39,959 bases of DNA from RYN-425 sp035542755 (lineage in GTDB: Bacteria; Patescibacteriota; Saccharimonadia; Saccharimonadales; UBA10212): positions 1 through 39,959 of the forward strand of contig DATKKU010000009.1 of assembly GCA_035542755.1 (NCBI GenBank), given 5' to 3'. The first letter of the stretch is position 1; each line of letters starts with the position of its first letter. A program made the translations under genes and the position numbers. Positions 23,306-31,845 of this stretch are shown here, piece by piece. The notes beneath the pieces are model-generated. The model was given only the letters and a program-made list of their open reading frames with translations, made no database searches and was not told where the DNA came from.

Positions 23306-24364
23306 GTGAGATTTGATAAGCGAAGCTACCGAAACCTAGTAATTGCCGTTGGCATAGCCCTAGTTTTTGGCGCCTATTTTCTGCGTAATTACATTCCGGT
23401 AATATTGCTGTCGGCCATCATTGCCTTTATCTTCAGCCCTTTGTACCAGCGGTTTCTGCGCCGCTACAAGCGCCCGGGCATATCAGCCACGCTAACTTTT
23501 TTGGTCAGCCTGATAGTTATAATCATCCCGCTGGTACTTATATGCATACTCACCGTCATTCAAATCCGGCAGCTGCTTGATTCGTTAGCCAATAATCCGA
23601 GCGTCCAGGCGGGTAATGCTGCCCAGTCACTGCTAAATACCATCAATAGCATCCTGGCGCACATTCCGGGGACTCATCCGCTGACCATGACAGACGTTTC
23701 TACGGCTATCAATAACGCTCTAACCAACGCCGCCAGCAAACTTTTGGACATTATAACCTCGTCGGTTGGCAGCATTTCCCGGTTTATAACCGAACTGATT
23801 ATCTATATATACCTGTTTGTTAACATCTTAATGCACCAAGAAACGCTGCTTAAAGCCATCAAGGGGCTAAACCCTCTGGGCTCAGAAATGAGCGACATGT
23901 ACCTTCAGAAAATGGGCAGCATGACTACCGCCATGGCCAAAGGCCAATTTATTATCGCTGCCATGCAGGGAACGGAAAGCGCCGCTGTGCTTTACCTGGT
24001 TGGCTTCCACAATTTATTCCTATTTTTCCTAATCTTCCTGAGCTTCCTGTCGCTTATTCCGCTGGGGGCTGGCATTGTAACTATTCCAATCGGCATAGGT
24101 TTAATCTTGACCGGGAATATTTGGCAGGGAGTAGTGGTCATTGCTAACCACTTATTGATAGTGACTAATATTGATAATGTAGTGCGCCCGCGGCTGGTGC
24201 CCAAAAATGCCAGCTTAAACTCGGCGCTAACTATCTTGAGTGTTTTTGCGGGTGTAGCTATGTTTGGCTTTTTGGGCATAATTATTGGCCCGGTAATAAT
24301 GATTGTTATAGTCTCCACTATTCAGGTGTATCTAGCTGCCAGAGAGCCTTACGAAGCGTCATAA
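23306..24364 (+). CDS. AI-2E family transporter (permease), second copy
   Basis: 352 residues with the same layout as the copy at 7336-8403: N-terminal paired helices (VILLSAIIAFIFSPLYQRFLRR), a soluble loop with an amphipathic region (about 90-145), then the C-terminal core with LIPLGAGIVTIPIGIGLIL, NVVRPRLVPKNASLNSALTILSVFAGVAMFGFLGIIIGPV. The HPxxxP-like signature reads NVVRPRLVPKNA. The start is GTG at 23306 with AAGGAA before it and TATAAT at 23282-23287. Substrate unknown. Confidence 0.88.
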   Translation: MRFDKRSYRNLVIAVGIALVFGAYFLRNYIPVILLSAIIAFIFSPLYQRFLRRYKRPGISATLTFLVSLIVIIIPLVLICILTVIQIRQLLDSLANNPSVQAGNAAQSLLNTINSILAHIPGTHPLTMTDVSTAINNALTNAASKLLDIITSSVGSISRFITELIIYIYLFVNILMHQETLLKAIKGLNPLGSEMSDMYLQKMGSMTTAMAKGQFIIAAMQGTESAAVLYLVGFHNLFLFFLIFLSFLSLIPLGAGIVTIPIGIGLILTGNIWQGVVVIANHLLIVTNIDNVVRPRLVPKNASLNSALTILSVFAGVAMFGFLGIIIGPVIMIVIVSTIQVYLAAREPYEAS

Positions 24365-24430
24365 TATACCAATTAGCTGACTAAAGACCAACTTAGTGGT
24401 ATGATAGGCTCAAGGATTAAGTGAGGTCTG

Positions 24431-25678
24431 ATGGCTAACCGTACTAACCAGGCAAACAAGAAAGATTCTGTGGCGGCTGAGAACGCTCGGCTTCGGGCTG
24501 AGAACCAGGAATTAAAGAAAGAGCTGAGCGCGGCAACCAAGCCCGCAAATTCCCGTTTGCACCACCGCTGGAAGGGCATAGTAATTTTCTTATGCGCCGC
24601 TTTAGCAGCGGCACTTTTAATCGTCGGCAACATCTTTTTTTGGGCCGGCAACACGCTAGTCGACACCAACAAATTTGTTAGTACCACTGGTCCGGTTATT
24701 TCTCAGCCTTCCGTGCAGTCAGCAGTGGCCGAATATACCACCAACCAACTCTTTATGAATTACGATGTTCAAGGCCTTGTGCAGCAAGTTTTGCCGCCCA
24801 AAGCTGACTTTTTAGCTCCACAAATAACCTCTCAGCTAAAGACCCACACACAAGGTGTCGTCCAAAAGGTAGTTGCCAGCCCAAAATTCCAACAGGCATG
24901 GCTTAGCACCCTGCGTAAAGCGCACGACCGCCTGATAAACTTTGCCAAAACCTATCAGGGTAGCGGCGACATTAATCTGGGCGACATTTTTACCCAGATA
25001 ACCAATAATTTGCAGGGAACCAAGCTATCGTTTTTGGTCGGCAAACAATTGCCCTCAAAATATAGCTCTATTCACATTGCCACGGTTGCCTGGCTGCCGG
25101 CCCTGCACAAGCTGTCCGCGCACATTGGTCTTTACCAATCGTTAACGACCGGTCTATTTATTGTGCTCAGCGCCGTGACTGTTTGGTTGTCTAAAAATCG
25201 TCGCCGAATGGTGTTGTCTTTGGCCATCGGTTTTGGCCTAGCCATGATTGTGACGCTCATTAGCATCCGTGTGGCCAAAGCTATAACGGTGTCTAGGGTT
25301 AATCCCGATTATCAACAGGCCGTCCGCGACACCATGAACATTATCTTCAAACCGTTGGTTATACAGACTTACTCTGTACTGCTGGCTGCGGGTCTAACCG
25401 CACTTGTGGCTTGGGTCAGTGGCCCGTACCGCTCGGCCAAAGCTATGCGAAATCGTACCGAGGCGCTGTTTGCCGGTAAGCTGCACCAGACGTTATTTGC
25501 CAGCGAAAACCGATTAACTAAGTTTTTTGGTAACCACAAGCGAGTCATCCAATGGACAATTGTAGCGCTTACCGCACTGGTACTGCTGGCCATCCAGCTA
25601 ACGCCGCTAGCCATTTTACTATCAGCCATAGTCATGCTAATTTTAGTGCTAATCACCGAAGTTTTGGCCGCTTCTTAG
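24431..25678 (+). CDS. Membrane protein with N-terminal leucine zipper and large outer domain, unrecognised
   Basis: 415 residues. A short cytoplasmic coiled coil (AENARLRAENQELKKELS, about 16-33) precedes a membrane helix (VIFLCAALAAALLIVGNIFFW). Next is a domain of about 170 residues rich in Gln/Thr/Ser with the pattern NTLVDTNKFVSTTGPVISQP, similar to hypothetical membrane proteins I recall from Actinobacteria. Four further helices and a basic loop (MRNRTEALFAGKLHQ) follow. No enzymatic motif is seen; an envelope or stress role is only a guess. GAGG precedes the ATG. Confidence 0.65.
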   Translation: MANRTNQANKKDSVAAENARLRAENQELKKELSAATKPANSRLHHRWKGIVIFLCAALAAALLIVGNIFFWAGNTLVDTNKFVSTTGPVISQPSVQSAVAEYTTNQLFMNYDVQGLVQQVLPPKADFLAPQITSQLKTHTQGVVQKVVASPKFQQAWLSTLRKAHDRLINFAKTYQGSGDINLGDIFTQITNNLQGTKLSFLVGKQLPSKYSSIHIATVAWLPALHKLSAHIGLYQSLTTGLFIVLSAVTVWLSKNRRRMVLSLAIGFGLAMIVTLISIRVAKAITVSRVNPDYQQAVRDTMNIIFKPLVIQTYSVLLAAGLTALVAWVSGPYRSAKAMRNRTEALFAGKLHQTLFASENRLTKFFGNHKRVIQWTIVALTALVLLAIQLTPLAILLSAIVMLILVLITEVLAAS

Positions 25679-25685
25679 AGTCTTA

Positions 25686-25714
25686 TTGACAGTACCCCTC
25701 AAGCGGTCAATAAT
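25686..25714 (+). promoter_or_regulatory. Sigma70-type promoter for the DUF7144-like gene
   Basis: TTGACA (25686-25691), 17-base spacer, AATAAT (25709-25714). The gene at 25743 then has an AAGGGGG Shine-Dalgarno sequence, so it is expressed from a leadered mRNA. Confidence 0.65.
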
Positions 25715-25742
25715 GGGAGTTAGATTTAATTAAGGGGGTCTT

Positions 25743-26138
25743 ATGGCACGATCGAATGAACCAACCGGCTGGGTAGGTTGGATATATTTTGCCAGCGCGG
25801 TAATGCTGGTTATGGGCGGACTCCAAGCTATCTCTGGCTTGGTGGCAATATTTAAAAACGACTTTTACGTCGCCACCCAAAATGGCCTGGTGGCGTTTAA
25901 CTACACCACTTGGGGCTGGATTGACCTGGTGCTTGGTGTAGTTGTTTTCTGTGCTGGCCTGGCGTTAATGAATGGCAGTGCCTGGGCGCGAGTGGTAGCT
26001 GTGTTTCTAACGGTACTTAGCGCACTGGCCAACTTCGCCTTCTTGCCGGCCTATCCAATCTGGTCGATTATCGGCCTGGTTGTCGATGGGTTAGTGCTCT
26101 ATGCACTGACCGTCCACGGCGGAGAGCTCCGCGACTAG
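25743..26138 (+). CDS. Four-helix membrane protein, DUF7144-like
   Basis: 131 residues with four predicted membrane helices. The opening GWVGWIYFASAVMLVMGG, the central NYTTWGWIDLVLGVVVFCAGLAL and the end SIIGLVVDGLVLYALTVHG fit the actinobacterial DUF7144 membrane family. Function unknown. It is a single-gene transcription unit with a TTGACA promoter, strong Shine-Dalgarno sequence and a terminator, suggesting efficient expression. Confidence 0.75.
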   Translation: MARSNEPTGWVGWIYFASAVMLVMGGLQAISGLVAIFKNDFYVATQNGLVAFNYTTWGWIDLVLGVVVFCAGLALMNGSAWARVVAVFLTVLSALANFAFLPAYPIWSIIGLVVDGLVLYALTVHGGELRD

Positions 26139-26172
26139 TTTGATTTTAGCGGCCCCATGCCCGCTTGTTTTT

Positions 26173-26208
26173 AAAAACGCTCCGGGAAATTTCTCGGGGC
26201 GTTTTTTT
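26173..26208 (+). terminator. Bidirectional intrinsic terminator
   Basis: AAAAACGC at 26173-26180 pairs with GCGTTTTT at 26199-26206, and the inner stem is also almost complete (G-U at two positions). It is flanked by A and T runs, so it can serve the DUF7144-like gene on the plus strand and the channel gene on the minus strand. Confidence 0.85.
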
Positions 26209-26527
26209 ATTTTTGCTTGGACTTTTGCCGGCGACCTTCAATTTTTGTGGCTCGGCTGTTTACCCTTTGAGTGCCAAGAACACTAAAGGCTCCGACCACG
26301 GCCGATACGCCTATCAAAATATAAAAGACATCGATTAGTCTGGCGACGTCGGTTGTCGGGTGCAAATCACCATAGCCAACGGTCGTCAGCGTCACTACCG
26401 AGAAATAAACGGCCTGTATCCATGTCCAGGGCTCCAGCTCATGAAAAGTTATGGTGCCAATGGCCATCCAGATAAAGGCTGTAATGGTCGCAGCTCGGAT
26501 CTGCGAGGCGCGTTTAGACTTGAACAT
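26207..26527 (-). CDS. Minimal two-helix potassium channel
   Basis: 106 residues from the ATG at 26527. Two membrane helices (ATITAFIWMAIGTITFHEL and IDVFYILIGVSAVVGAFSVL) flank a pore helix and the selectivity filter TTVGYGD (in VVTLTTVGYGDLHP), the potassium channel signature. A basic tail ends the protein; there is no RCK or cyclic-nucleotide domain, so gating is not evident. A tetramer in the cytoplasmic membrane is expected. ATTCTA at 26535-26540 (TAGAAT on the minus strand) lies 7 bases before the ATG, predicting a leaderless transcript and deciding the start over an ATG at 26563. Confidence 0.88.
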   Translation of the reverse strand: MFKSKRASQIRAATITAFIWMAIGTITFHELEPWTWIQAVYFSVVTLTTVGYGDLHPTTDVARLIDVFYILIGVSAVVGAFSVLGTQRVNSRATKIEGRRQKSKQK

Positions 26528-26571
26528 GCTATTTATTCTAATAACTAAGCCCCAATCCTCCAAAAGTTAAA

Positions 26572-26600
26572 TTGACAAACTACCGTTCTAAGAGGATAAA
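26572..26600 (+). promoter_or_regulatory. Sigma70-type promoter for the HdeD-like gene
   Basis: TTGACA (26572-26577), 17-base spacer, GATAAA (26595-26600). Transcription would start near 26607, giving a short leader with TTGGAGGAAA before the ATG at 26635. Confidence 0.65.
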
Positions 26601-26634
26601 TGTATATAAGTAATTAAAGCTTGGAGGAAAAGCT

Positions 26635-27180
26635 ATGCAAAGACAGTCTATGTGGGGCGTGGGACTGGTAGCCGGTATTGCAGCTACATTGTTCGGCATT
26701 GCGGCCGTATTTTGGCCTGGTATAACAATATTAACGTTACTCTATCTGTTTGCTGCCTACGTTTTGGTAGACGGCATCGTCAACTTCTTTGGCGGCATCT
26801 TTAGTATCGGCAACAAGGGTTCTTCCTGGTTTCTTAGGCTGATATTGGGCGTTTTAGAAGTAGGTGTAGCCATTTACTTGCTGCGCCACCCGGGCGTGAC
26901 TTTTGCTACCTTTGTGCTGCTAATCGGCTTTACGCTGATTATCCGAGGCATAATTGACGTTGTAGGAGCCTTTACCGATAGACCAAACAACACTCACCGT
27001 GCTTTAGGTGTCGTTGGCGGTCTACTGGCACTGGTTGTTGGAATCATAGTACTGTTTCAACCAGCCGCTAGTGGCGTAGCCTTTGTCTGGCTACTTGGCG
27101 TTTACGCGCTGATTACCGGACCGATTACCATCGCTCTGGCTCTTGACGCACATAGCGCCGAGAAAAAAGCCACTCGCTAA
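26635..27180 (+). CDS. HdeD/DUF308-family membrane protein
   Basis: 181 residues with six membrane helices in three repeated pairs, as in HdeD-family proteins (PF03729). Typical segments are IAATLFGIAAVFWPGITILTLLYLFAAYVLVDGI, RLILGVLEVGVAIYLLRHPGVT and LGVVGGLLALVVGIIVLFQP, where the WPGIT/HPGVT/QPAAS turns repeat. E. coli HdeD acts in acid resistance; the role here is unknown. It has its own promoter, a GGAGG Shine-Dalgarno sequence and a terminator, like the DUF7144-like gene upstream. Confidence 0.88.
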   Translation: MQRQSMWGVGLVAGIAATLFGIAAVFWPGITILTLLYLFAAYVLVDGIVNFFGGIFSIGNKGSSWFLRLILGVLEVGVAIYLLRHPGVTFATFVLLIGFTLIIRGIIDVVGAFTDRPNNTHRALGVVGGLLALVVGIIVLFQPAASGVAFVWLLGVYALITGPITIALALDAHSAEKKATR

Positions 27181-27206
27181 GAGTAGTTTTCGCTCAAAAA
27201 AAATTA

Positions 27207-27244
27207 GCCTCTTGGGGGATTACCCCCGGGGGCTTATTTTTTTT
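27207..27244 (+). terminator. Intrinsic terminator after the HdeD-like gene
   Basis: GCCTCTTGGGGG pairs with CCCCCGGGGGC around an ATTA loop with one bulge, followed by a run of eight T. Confidence 0.8.
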
Positions 27245-27342
27245 CAAAAGCCCAGTGCCTAAGGCCGGCCTTAAATCACAGTTAAATCTCAGCCGGCAGT
27301 TATAATATAGATAAATCAAACTGAACTTAAAACGGGGGAAAG

Positions 27343-28770
27343 GTGCCCAGCTACGCCCATTTAACTGATTACCTGCAGGCCAACAGCGAGAAACTCGGCA
27401 AAAAAGCCGCGCTGGTCACCGACACTAAGACACTGGACTGGCAGCAGCTGCAGCGCCAGTCAGAGGTTGTCGGTCAGAACCTGACCAAACGTTTGGGCAG
27501 CGACAAGCAGCAGGTGGTGGCACTTTTGATGCCAAATACCTGGGAGTTTGTGGTGGCCTATCTGGGGATTTTGCAGGCCGGCCACATTGCTATGCCGATT
27601 GATGTTATCTATAAACCGCTGGAGATTGAAGCAGTGCTGCATCAAATTCCGCCAAGGCTGCTAATAGCCGACGAGGCCGGCCGGGCCCGCATCACTACTG
27701 ATATTCCAGTGCTGGGACTAGATGATTTGTCGTCGCCGCTTAATGAAAAAATAGAGCCGCTGCGCCTAGCGCCGGATAAGCAAATCGCTACGCTACTGTT
27801 TACTTCTGGCACTACCGGCCAGCCCAAAGCCGTGCCCTACACCCACGCAATCCACGCCTGGAATATTGACGTTTGCTCGCAAGTTTGGGAGTGGACGAGC
27901 GAAGACAGCCAGCTTATTTCGCTGCGGTTGTCCCATATGTACGGCCTGGTCATGGGGCTGTCCGGCACAATCTATCACGGCAATACCATGTACTTGCAGG
28001 ATGGGTTTGACGCTGCCACGACCCTGAAACTGCTAGCCAGCGGGAAGGTTAGCATCTTTACCCACGGGCCGCTTGTCTATGCCAAGTTGCTGGAAACTCC
28101 CAACCCAGAGAGCTACGACCTTAGCAAAGTACGTTTGTTCATTTCGGGTTCGGGGCCGCTAGCGCCGTCAATCTGGCAAAGTTTTAAAGATGTTTTTGGT
28201 CACGAAATTCTAGAGGTCTACGGCACAACCGAAACCGGCCGCATAGCCTCTAACTTACTCAACGAGCGGATTCCCGGCTCGCCCGGCCGGCCCTTGCCCG
28301 GCGTAAAGTTAAAAACTGATGCAAAGGACCAAGTTATGATTAAGTCGGGTGGTGTAATATCTGGCTACTGGAATAATAAAGATGCTACTGCCGAGGCCCG
28401 CACTAGCGACGGGTTTTGGAAAACTGGTGACTTTGGCGAGCTTAAAAACGGGCGGCTAATTTTAAAGGGCAGGCTTCAGGAGCGCATCCGCCGCCAAGGC
28501 TACACCGTATCACCGCGCGATGTAGAGTGGGCGCTATTGACCAATACGCAAATCAAAGAAGCGATTGTAGTGGGCGTACAGCAGCCCGGGCAGCCCAATG
28601 ATAAACTGGTTTATTTTTTACGAACCACACTTAGCGATGAACAAGTTGCCAAATTTTGCGCACAAGCCCTGCCATCGGTCTGGCGGCCAGACAAAGTGAT
28701 AAAACTGCCGCAAATCCCCAGAACCAGGAGCGGTAAGGCCAACTTACACGCTCTGAAGGAGATGCTGTAA
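27343..28770 (+). CDS. ANL-superfamily acyl-AMP ligase (acyl-CoA synthetase-like)
   Basis: 475 residues. It has the adenylate-forming motifs: TLLFTSGTTGQPKAVPYTH (P-loop), EVYGTTETG, KTGDFGELKNGRLILKGRLQE (hinge region) and the C-terminal RTRSGKANLHAL carrying the catalytic Lys. It is a complete two-domain enzyme. It activates a carboxylic acid, probably a fatty acid, as acyl-AMP; whether CoA, a carrier protein or another group accepts the acyl chain cannot be told. GTG start with GGGGGAAAGG before it. The OpgC-like acyltransferase gene follows 14 bases downstream, suggesting that ligase and transferase work in sequence. Confidence 0.87.
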   Translation: MPSYAHLTDYLQANSEKLGKKAALVTDTKTLDWQQLQRQSEVVGQNLTKRLGSDKQQVVALLMPNTWEFVVAYLGILQAGHIAMPIDVIYKPLEIEAVLHQIPPRLLIADEAGRARITTDIPVLGLDDLSSPLNEKIEPLRLAPDKQIATLLFTSGTTGQPKAVPYTHAIHAWNIDVCSQVWEWTSEDSQLISLRLSHMYGLVMGLSGTIYHGNTMYLQDGFDAATTLKLLASGKVSIFTHGPLVYAKLLETPNPESYDLSKVRLFISGSGPLAPSIWQSFKDVFGHEILEVYGTTETGRIASNLLNERIPGSPGRPLPGVKLKTDAKDQVMIKSGGVISGYWNNKDATAEARTSDGFWKTGDFGELKNGRLILKGRLQERIRRQGYTVSPRDVEWALLTNTQIKEAIVVGVQQPGQPNDKLVYFLRTTLSDEQVAKFCAQALPSVWRPDKVIKLPQIPRTRSGKANLHALKEML

Positions 28771-28784
28771 ACTAAAAGCTTGCC

Positions 28785-29981
28785 ATGGATGAAGATGTAG
28801 GGACACAAGTCGCACCAAGCAAACGGATAATTGAACTTGATATTATCCGCGGCATTTTTTTGGTGGTCATTTTAATTGACCACATTGAGCTTTATCCCAG
28901 TGGTTTTGATTTATTTACCGGTCGCGGGCGCCTGCTGGTATCGGCTGCCGAGGGCTTTTTCTTTATGTCCGGTCTGTTGGTTGGTATGGTCTACCGCCGA
29001 CGTATAAACCGCGGCATGAAGTTTATATTTAGGAAAATGTGGCGCCGGGCTATTGAGCTCTGGCTGGCCTCAATTGTTCTATCGCTGCTATTTACGGCAG
29101 CCGCAATTTATCTTCATCATACCGGCATTAAAGATGGGCTGCTGCCGGTTACTAACTGGCCGCACATCATAAAAGAGACCGTCTTGATGCGCTACGGCTA
29201 CGGCTGGGCAGACTTTTTGGACCGCTTTGCGATACTGATGTTTTTGGCGCCGTTTGCATTTTGGTTGCTGGTCAAAAAAAAGTGGTGGCTGCTGGCAATC
29301 ATCAGCCTTGTAACCTGGGCTTTTCGCGGCAACAACTTTACGTTTTCCTGGCAGCTTATTTTTGCCGGCGGCATGATAATCGGTTACCACTGGTATCAGC
29401 TGGGTGCTCGCTACCGAAAGCTATCTGCGCAAACCAAAAAGCACGTCCGGTACACTGTTGGCTGGGTGACCGGCATCTCGTTTTTGCTCAGCTACGCCAG
29501 CGTCTTTATATTGTCGGTACTCAACGAAAGGATGTCGTCCTTACCGCTTTGGCTGCAGCACGGCACCAATAGCTGGAATTCAGCCAACGCCTGGGTGTGG
29601 CTATATTCGCAAAAGTGGACGGTTGGTCCGGTGCGCATAGTACTGTTTGCGTTTTGGTTCAGCACGCTGTTTTGGCTGGTCAGCCGCTACTATCGCCGCA
29701 TTAATCCGCGCTTAGTCGGAGCCGTAGAGCTACTTGGACGCAACAGCCTGTTTGTTTATATAATTCACGCCTTTATTGTTTTTGGCTTCAAGCTATTTAT
29801 TCCAAGCGCAACCACGCTTTTGGAAAATTTCCTGATTACGGCAGTAGCTCTCCTGCTGCTAATAATCATTACAAGGCGTTATGAAAAGTGGCAAGTCTCC
29901 AAACAGCCCAAAAAAGCTAAAGCTCACGCCAAGCAGCCCAAACAGGCATATCTAAAGCCCGACTTGGTTAAAAGCCCCTAG
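28785..29981 (+). CDS. OpgC-like membrane acyltransferase
   Basis: 398 residues with about ten membrane helices. The N-terminal block IIELDIIRGIFLVVILIDHIELYPSG, with Arg and the DH pair in the first helix, and FFMSGLLVGMVYRRR match the OpgC_C/acyltransferase-3 superfamily, whose members transfer acyl or succinyl groups to glycans or lipids across the membrane. The C-terminus is a long basic, Lys/Gln-rich tail (about 360-398). It directly follows the acyl-AMP ligase gene. The 3' end overlaps the convergent hydrolase gene by 4 bases. Confidence 0.82.
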   Translation: MDEDVGTQVAPSKRIIELDIIRGIFLVVILIDHIELYPSGFDLFTGRGRLLVSAAEGFFFMSGLLVGMVYRRRINRGMKFIFRKMWRRAIELWLASIVLSLLFTAAAIYLHHTGIKDGLLPVTNWPHIIKETVLMRYGYGWADFLDRFAILMFLAPFAFWLLVKKKWWLLAIISLVTWAFRGNNFTFSWQLIFAGGMIIGYHWYQLGARYRKLSAQTKKHVRYTVGWVTGISFLLSYASVFILSVLNERMSSLPLWLQHGTNSWNSANAWVWLYSQKWTVGPVRIVLFAFWFSTLFWLVSRYYRRINPRLVGAVELLGRNSLFVYIIHAFIVFGFKLFIPSATTLLENFLITAVALLLLIIITRRYEKWQVSKQPKKAKAHAKQPKQAYLKPDLVKSP

Positions 29982-31039
29982 GAGCCCTGGAGCAGCTGAA
30001 GCGAGCGCTGGTATATCTGTGTGCGCTGTTGACCTAGCCCATGATTGCCGCCCTGATAGATAAAATACTGATGGACCTCGCCGGCCTTAGTCAAGGCTTG
30101 GTCCAAATCGGCTGAAAAATGGGGCGGGACCGTACGGTCAGCGGTGCCAACATGTATTTGGATATGCGCCTTAGTGCCGGCTACAAAATTAATCGGCGCC
30201 GTATTGTCCCAAAACCCGGGGTTACTGAGCGGCGTGCCGTGCTTATCCAGCTGGTCCAAGCGAATATTGGCAGCCGTTGGGTTAGACGTATCAGAAATGG
30301 CGATGTAGGACCGAAACATGTCCGCCGGGTAGCCGACCGGGCCAGACAGCAGGATAACATTTTTGATATCCGGACTGATTACCGCAGCCCGCAGGGCTAT
30401 ATAAGCGCCCATACTGTGGCCCCACATGTTTATGTCGGCTTTATTTAGATATACTGTGTTTTTTACGGCCGCTACCAGGCTTAGAACGTCAGTATTGTAG
30501 GCCGAGGAATAAAAGGCCCCCTCGGGCTGGCCATCGGGTATAGATAAGCCCTGGCCCCTAAAGTCCGGTTTTAAAACCGCAAAGCCGTGCTGCGAATAGA
30601 ATTCCATGTCGCTCAAGTAGGCTTTGGTTGTTGAGTAGCTCCACGGATTGGAGTAGCCGTGGCATAGTATTACCACCGGGTAACCGCCAGCCGGCTCGGC
30701 CGTCACTGGCAGGGTCATCAGCCCCTTTTCGGTCAAATTGTCGTGCGGTACGGCAAACTTAAAAATATACTGGTGAGCGTTCGCGCTAACGCCCAAGTCC
30801 TGTACCTTTGTAACTTGCGAGCTGGTATAGCTAACTTTGCGCAGGTCCCGAATGTCCAGGCTTTTATATAGAGACTGCTCGGCAGTGGCCGTGGAGCCTG
30901 ACTTGCCAACCTGGTCCTGGCGGTCGGCATGAGTAAGGATAACTACCACGCCAACAAAAACTGCCAGCAAGCCCAGGGCTATAAAGTATAAGCCATGGTC
31001 AAGCCTAAGCAGTAGTTTTGGTTTTTTTGATTTTGCCAT
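29978..31039 (-). CDS. Membrane-anchored alpha/beta hydrolase (prolyl-oligopeptidase/DLH-like)
   Basis: 353 residues. A signal-anchor helix (about 16-36: FIALGLLAVFVGVVVILTH) is followed by an extracytoplasmic hydrolase: PVVILCHGYSNPWSYSTT (oxyanion HG), PDFRGQGLS, a nucleophile elbow MWGHSMGAYIA, an acid in HVGTADRTVPP and a C-terminal catalytic His in GGNHGLGQ. This order fits the dienelactone hydrolase or prolyl-oligopeptidase-like branch. An esterase or peptidase at the cell surface is likely; substrate unknown. A TATATA-rich stretch lies immediately before the ATG. Confidence 0.85.
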   Translation of the reverse strand: MAKSKKPKLLLRLDHGLYFIALGLLAVFVGVVVILTHADRQDQVGKSGSTATAEQSLYKSLDIRDLRKVSYTSSQVTKVQDLGVSANAHQYIFKFAVPHDNLTEKGLMTLPVTAEPAGGYPVVILCHGYSNPWSYSTTKAYLSDMEFYSQHGFAVLKPDFRGQGLSIPDGQPEGAFYSSAYNTDVLSLVAAVKNTVYLNKADINMWGHSMGAYIALRAAVISPDIKNVILLSGPVGYPADMFRSYIAISDTSNPTAANIRLDQLDKHGTPLSNPGFWDNTAPINFVAGTKAHIQIHVGTADRTVPPHFSADLDQALTKAGEVHQYFIYQGGNHGLGQQRTQIYQRSLQLLQGS

Positions 31040-31160
31040 TAAGTATATAAAAGCTTACTTTTTAGTCTTAGGCTATATAATAGCGTGGTTTCAGAGGTTA
31101 GGCTAATGCTTATTTTAAGCTGTCGCTAAAATCTCAGAGGCGGTTTGCCGGCCAAGCGCT

Positions 31161-31166
31161 TATACT
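31161..31166 (+). promoter_or_regulatory. -10 box for pgl-gnd, leaderless start
   Basis: TATACT at 31161-31166, then 7 bases to the GTG at 31174. No Shine-Dalgarno sequence. A second TATAAT at 31074-31079 lies upstream in the 134-base gap. Confidence 0.45.
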
Positions 31167-31173
31167 TAATCCT

Positions 31174-31845
31174 GTGGGCAGTATCAATTTTTATAACCTG
31201 GGCAGTCAAGCCGCAGCCGCCAAACTTGTGGCGGCCGCAGTAGAGCAGGCTAGTAGCAGTGGCCGCTCGGTGCTGGTACTGCTGTCCGGCGGCTCGGCCA
31301 TAGGCACTGCCGTTAGATTAAGCGGCCTGATTGATTCGGTTGCCAGCAAATGCACCTTTAGCCTAGTAGACGAGCGTTGGGGCCGTCCAGGACACGCCGA
31401 CTCCAACTGGCAGCAGCTAAAATCGGCTGATCTAAGGCTAGATAAAATTAACTTTTACGAAGTGCTAAACGGTCAAGATGCCACCGCGGCGGCCGGCGAT
31501 TTTAACGCATTTTTACAGCAGGCTTTGAACGACCACGACTATATAATCGGGCTATTTGGCATAGGTGCCGACGGCCATACTGCCGGCATACTGCCGGGTA
31601 GTCCGGCGGTTGCCGCCAAAGGCTACGCCGTAGCATATAGTGCCGACGATTATCAGCGGATTACCATAACTCCGCTAATGATTGCTAAAATAGACGAAGC
31701 GTTTGTGTACGCACTCGGGCCGGCCAAAGCTGAGCAGCTGGACAGGCTGGCGCTAGAGCTGCCGCTTGATAAGCAGCCGGCGCAGGCGCTAAAAACAGTG
31801 CCAAAGTTAGTTATCTTTAATGATTCTAGGGGAGTAAAGCTATGA
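31174..31845 (+). CDS. pgl: 6-phosphogluconolactonase
   Basis: Hydrolyses 6-phosphogluconolactone in the oxidative pentose phosphate pathway. 223 residues, family length for the SOL/DevB type. Motifs: VLVLLSGGSAIGTAV (phosphate-binding SGG), FSLVDERWGRPGHADSNW (the DERxVPxxxxxSN equivalent) and GLFGIGADGHTAGILPGSP (the GxGxDGHTASxFP motif). The start is a GTG. The gnd-like gene overlaps its stop by 4 bases (ATGA), so the lactonase and dehydrogenase are made together. No zwf is visible in the window. Confidence 0.9.
   Translation: MGSINFYNLGSQAAAAKLVAAAVEQASSSGRSVLVLLSGGSAIGTAVRLSGLIDSVASKCTFSLVDERWGRPGHADSNWQQLKSADLRLDKINFYEVLNGQDATAAAGDFNAFLQQALNDHDYIIGLFGIGADGHTAGILPGSPAVAAKGYAVAYSADDYQRITITPLMIAKIDEAFVYALGPAKAEQLDRLALELPLDKQPAQALKTVPKLVIFNDSRGVKL

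Noticed and set aside
31074..31130. TATAAT followed by a 14-codon GTG-initiated frame upstream of pgl, considered as a leader peptide
   Set aside because: No codon run, no attenuator hairpin and no terminator follows; too short to support.
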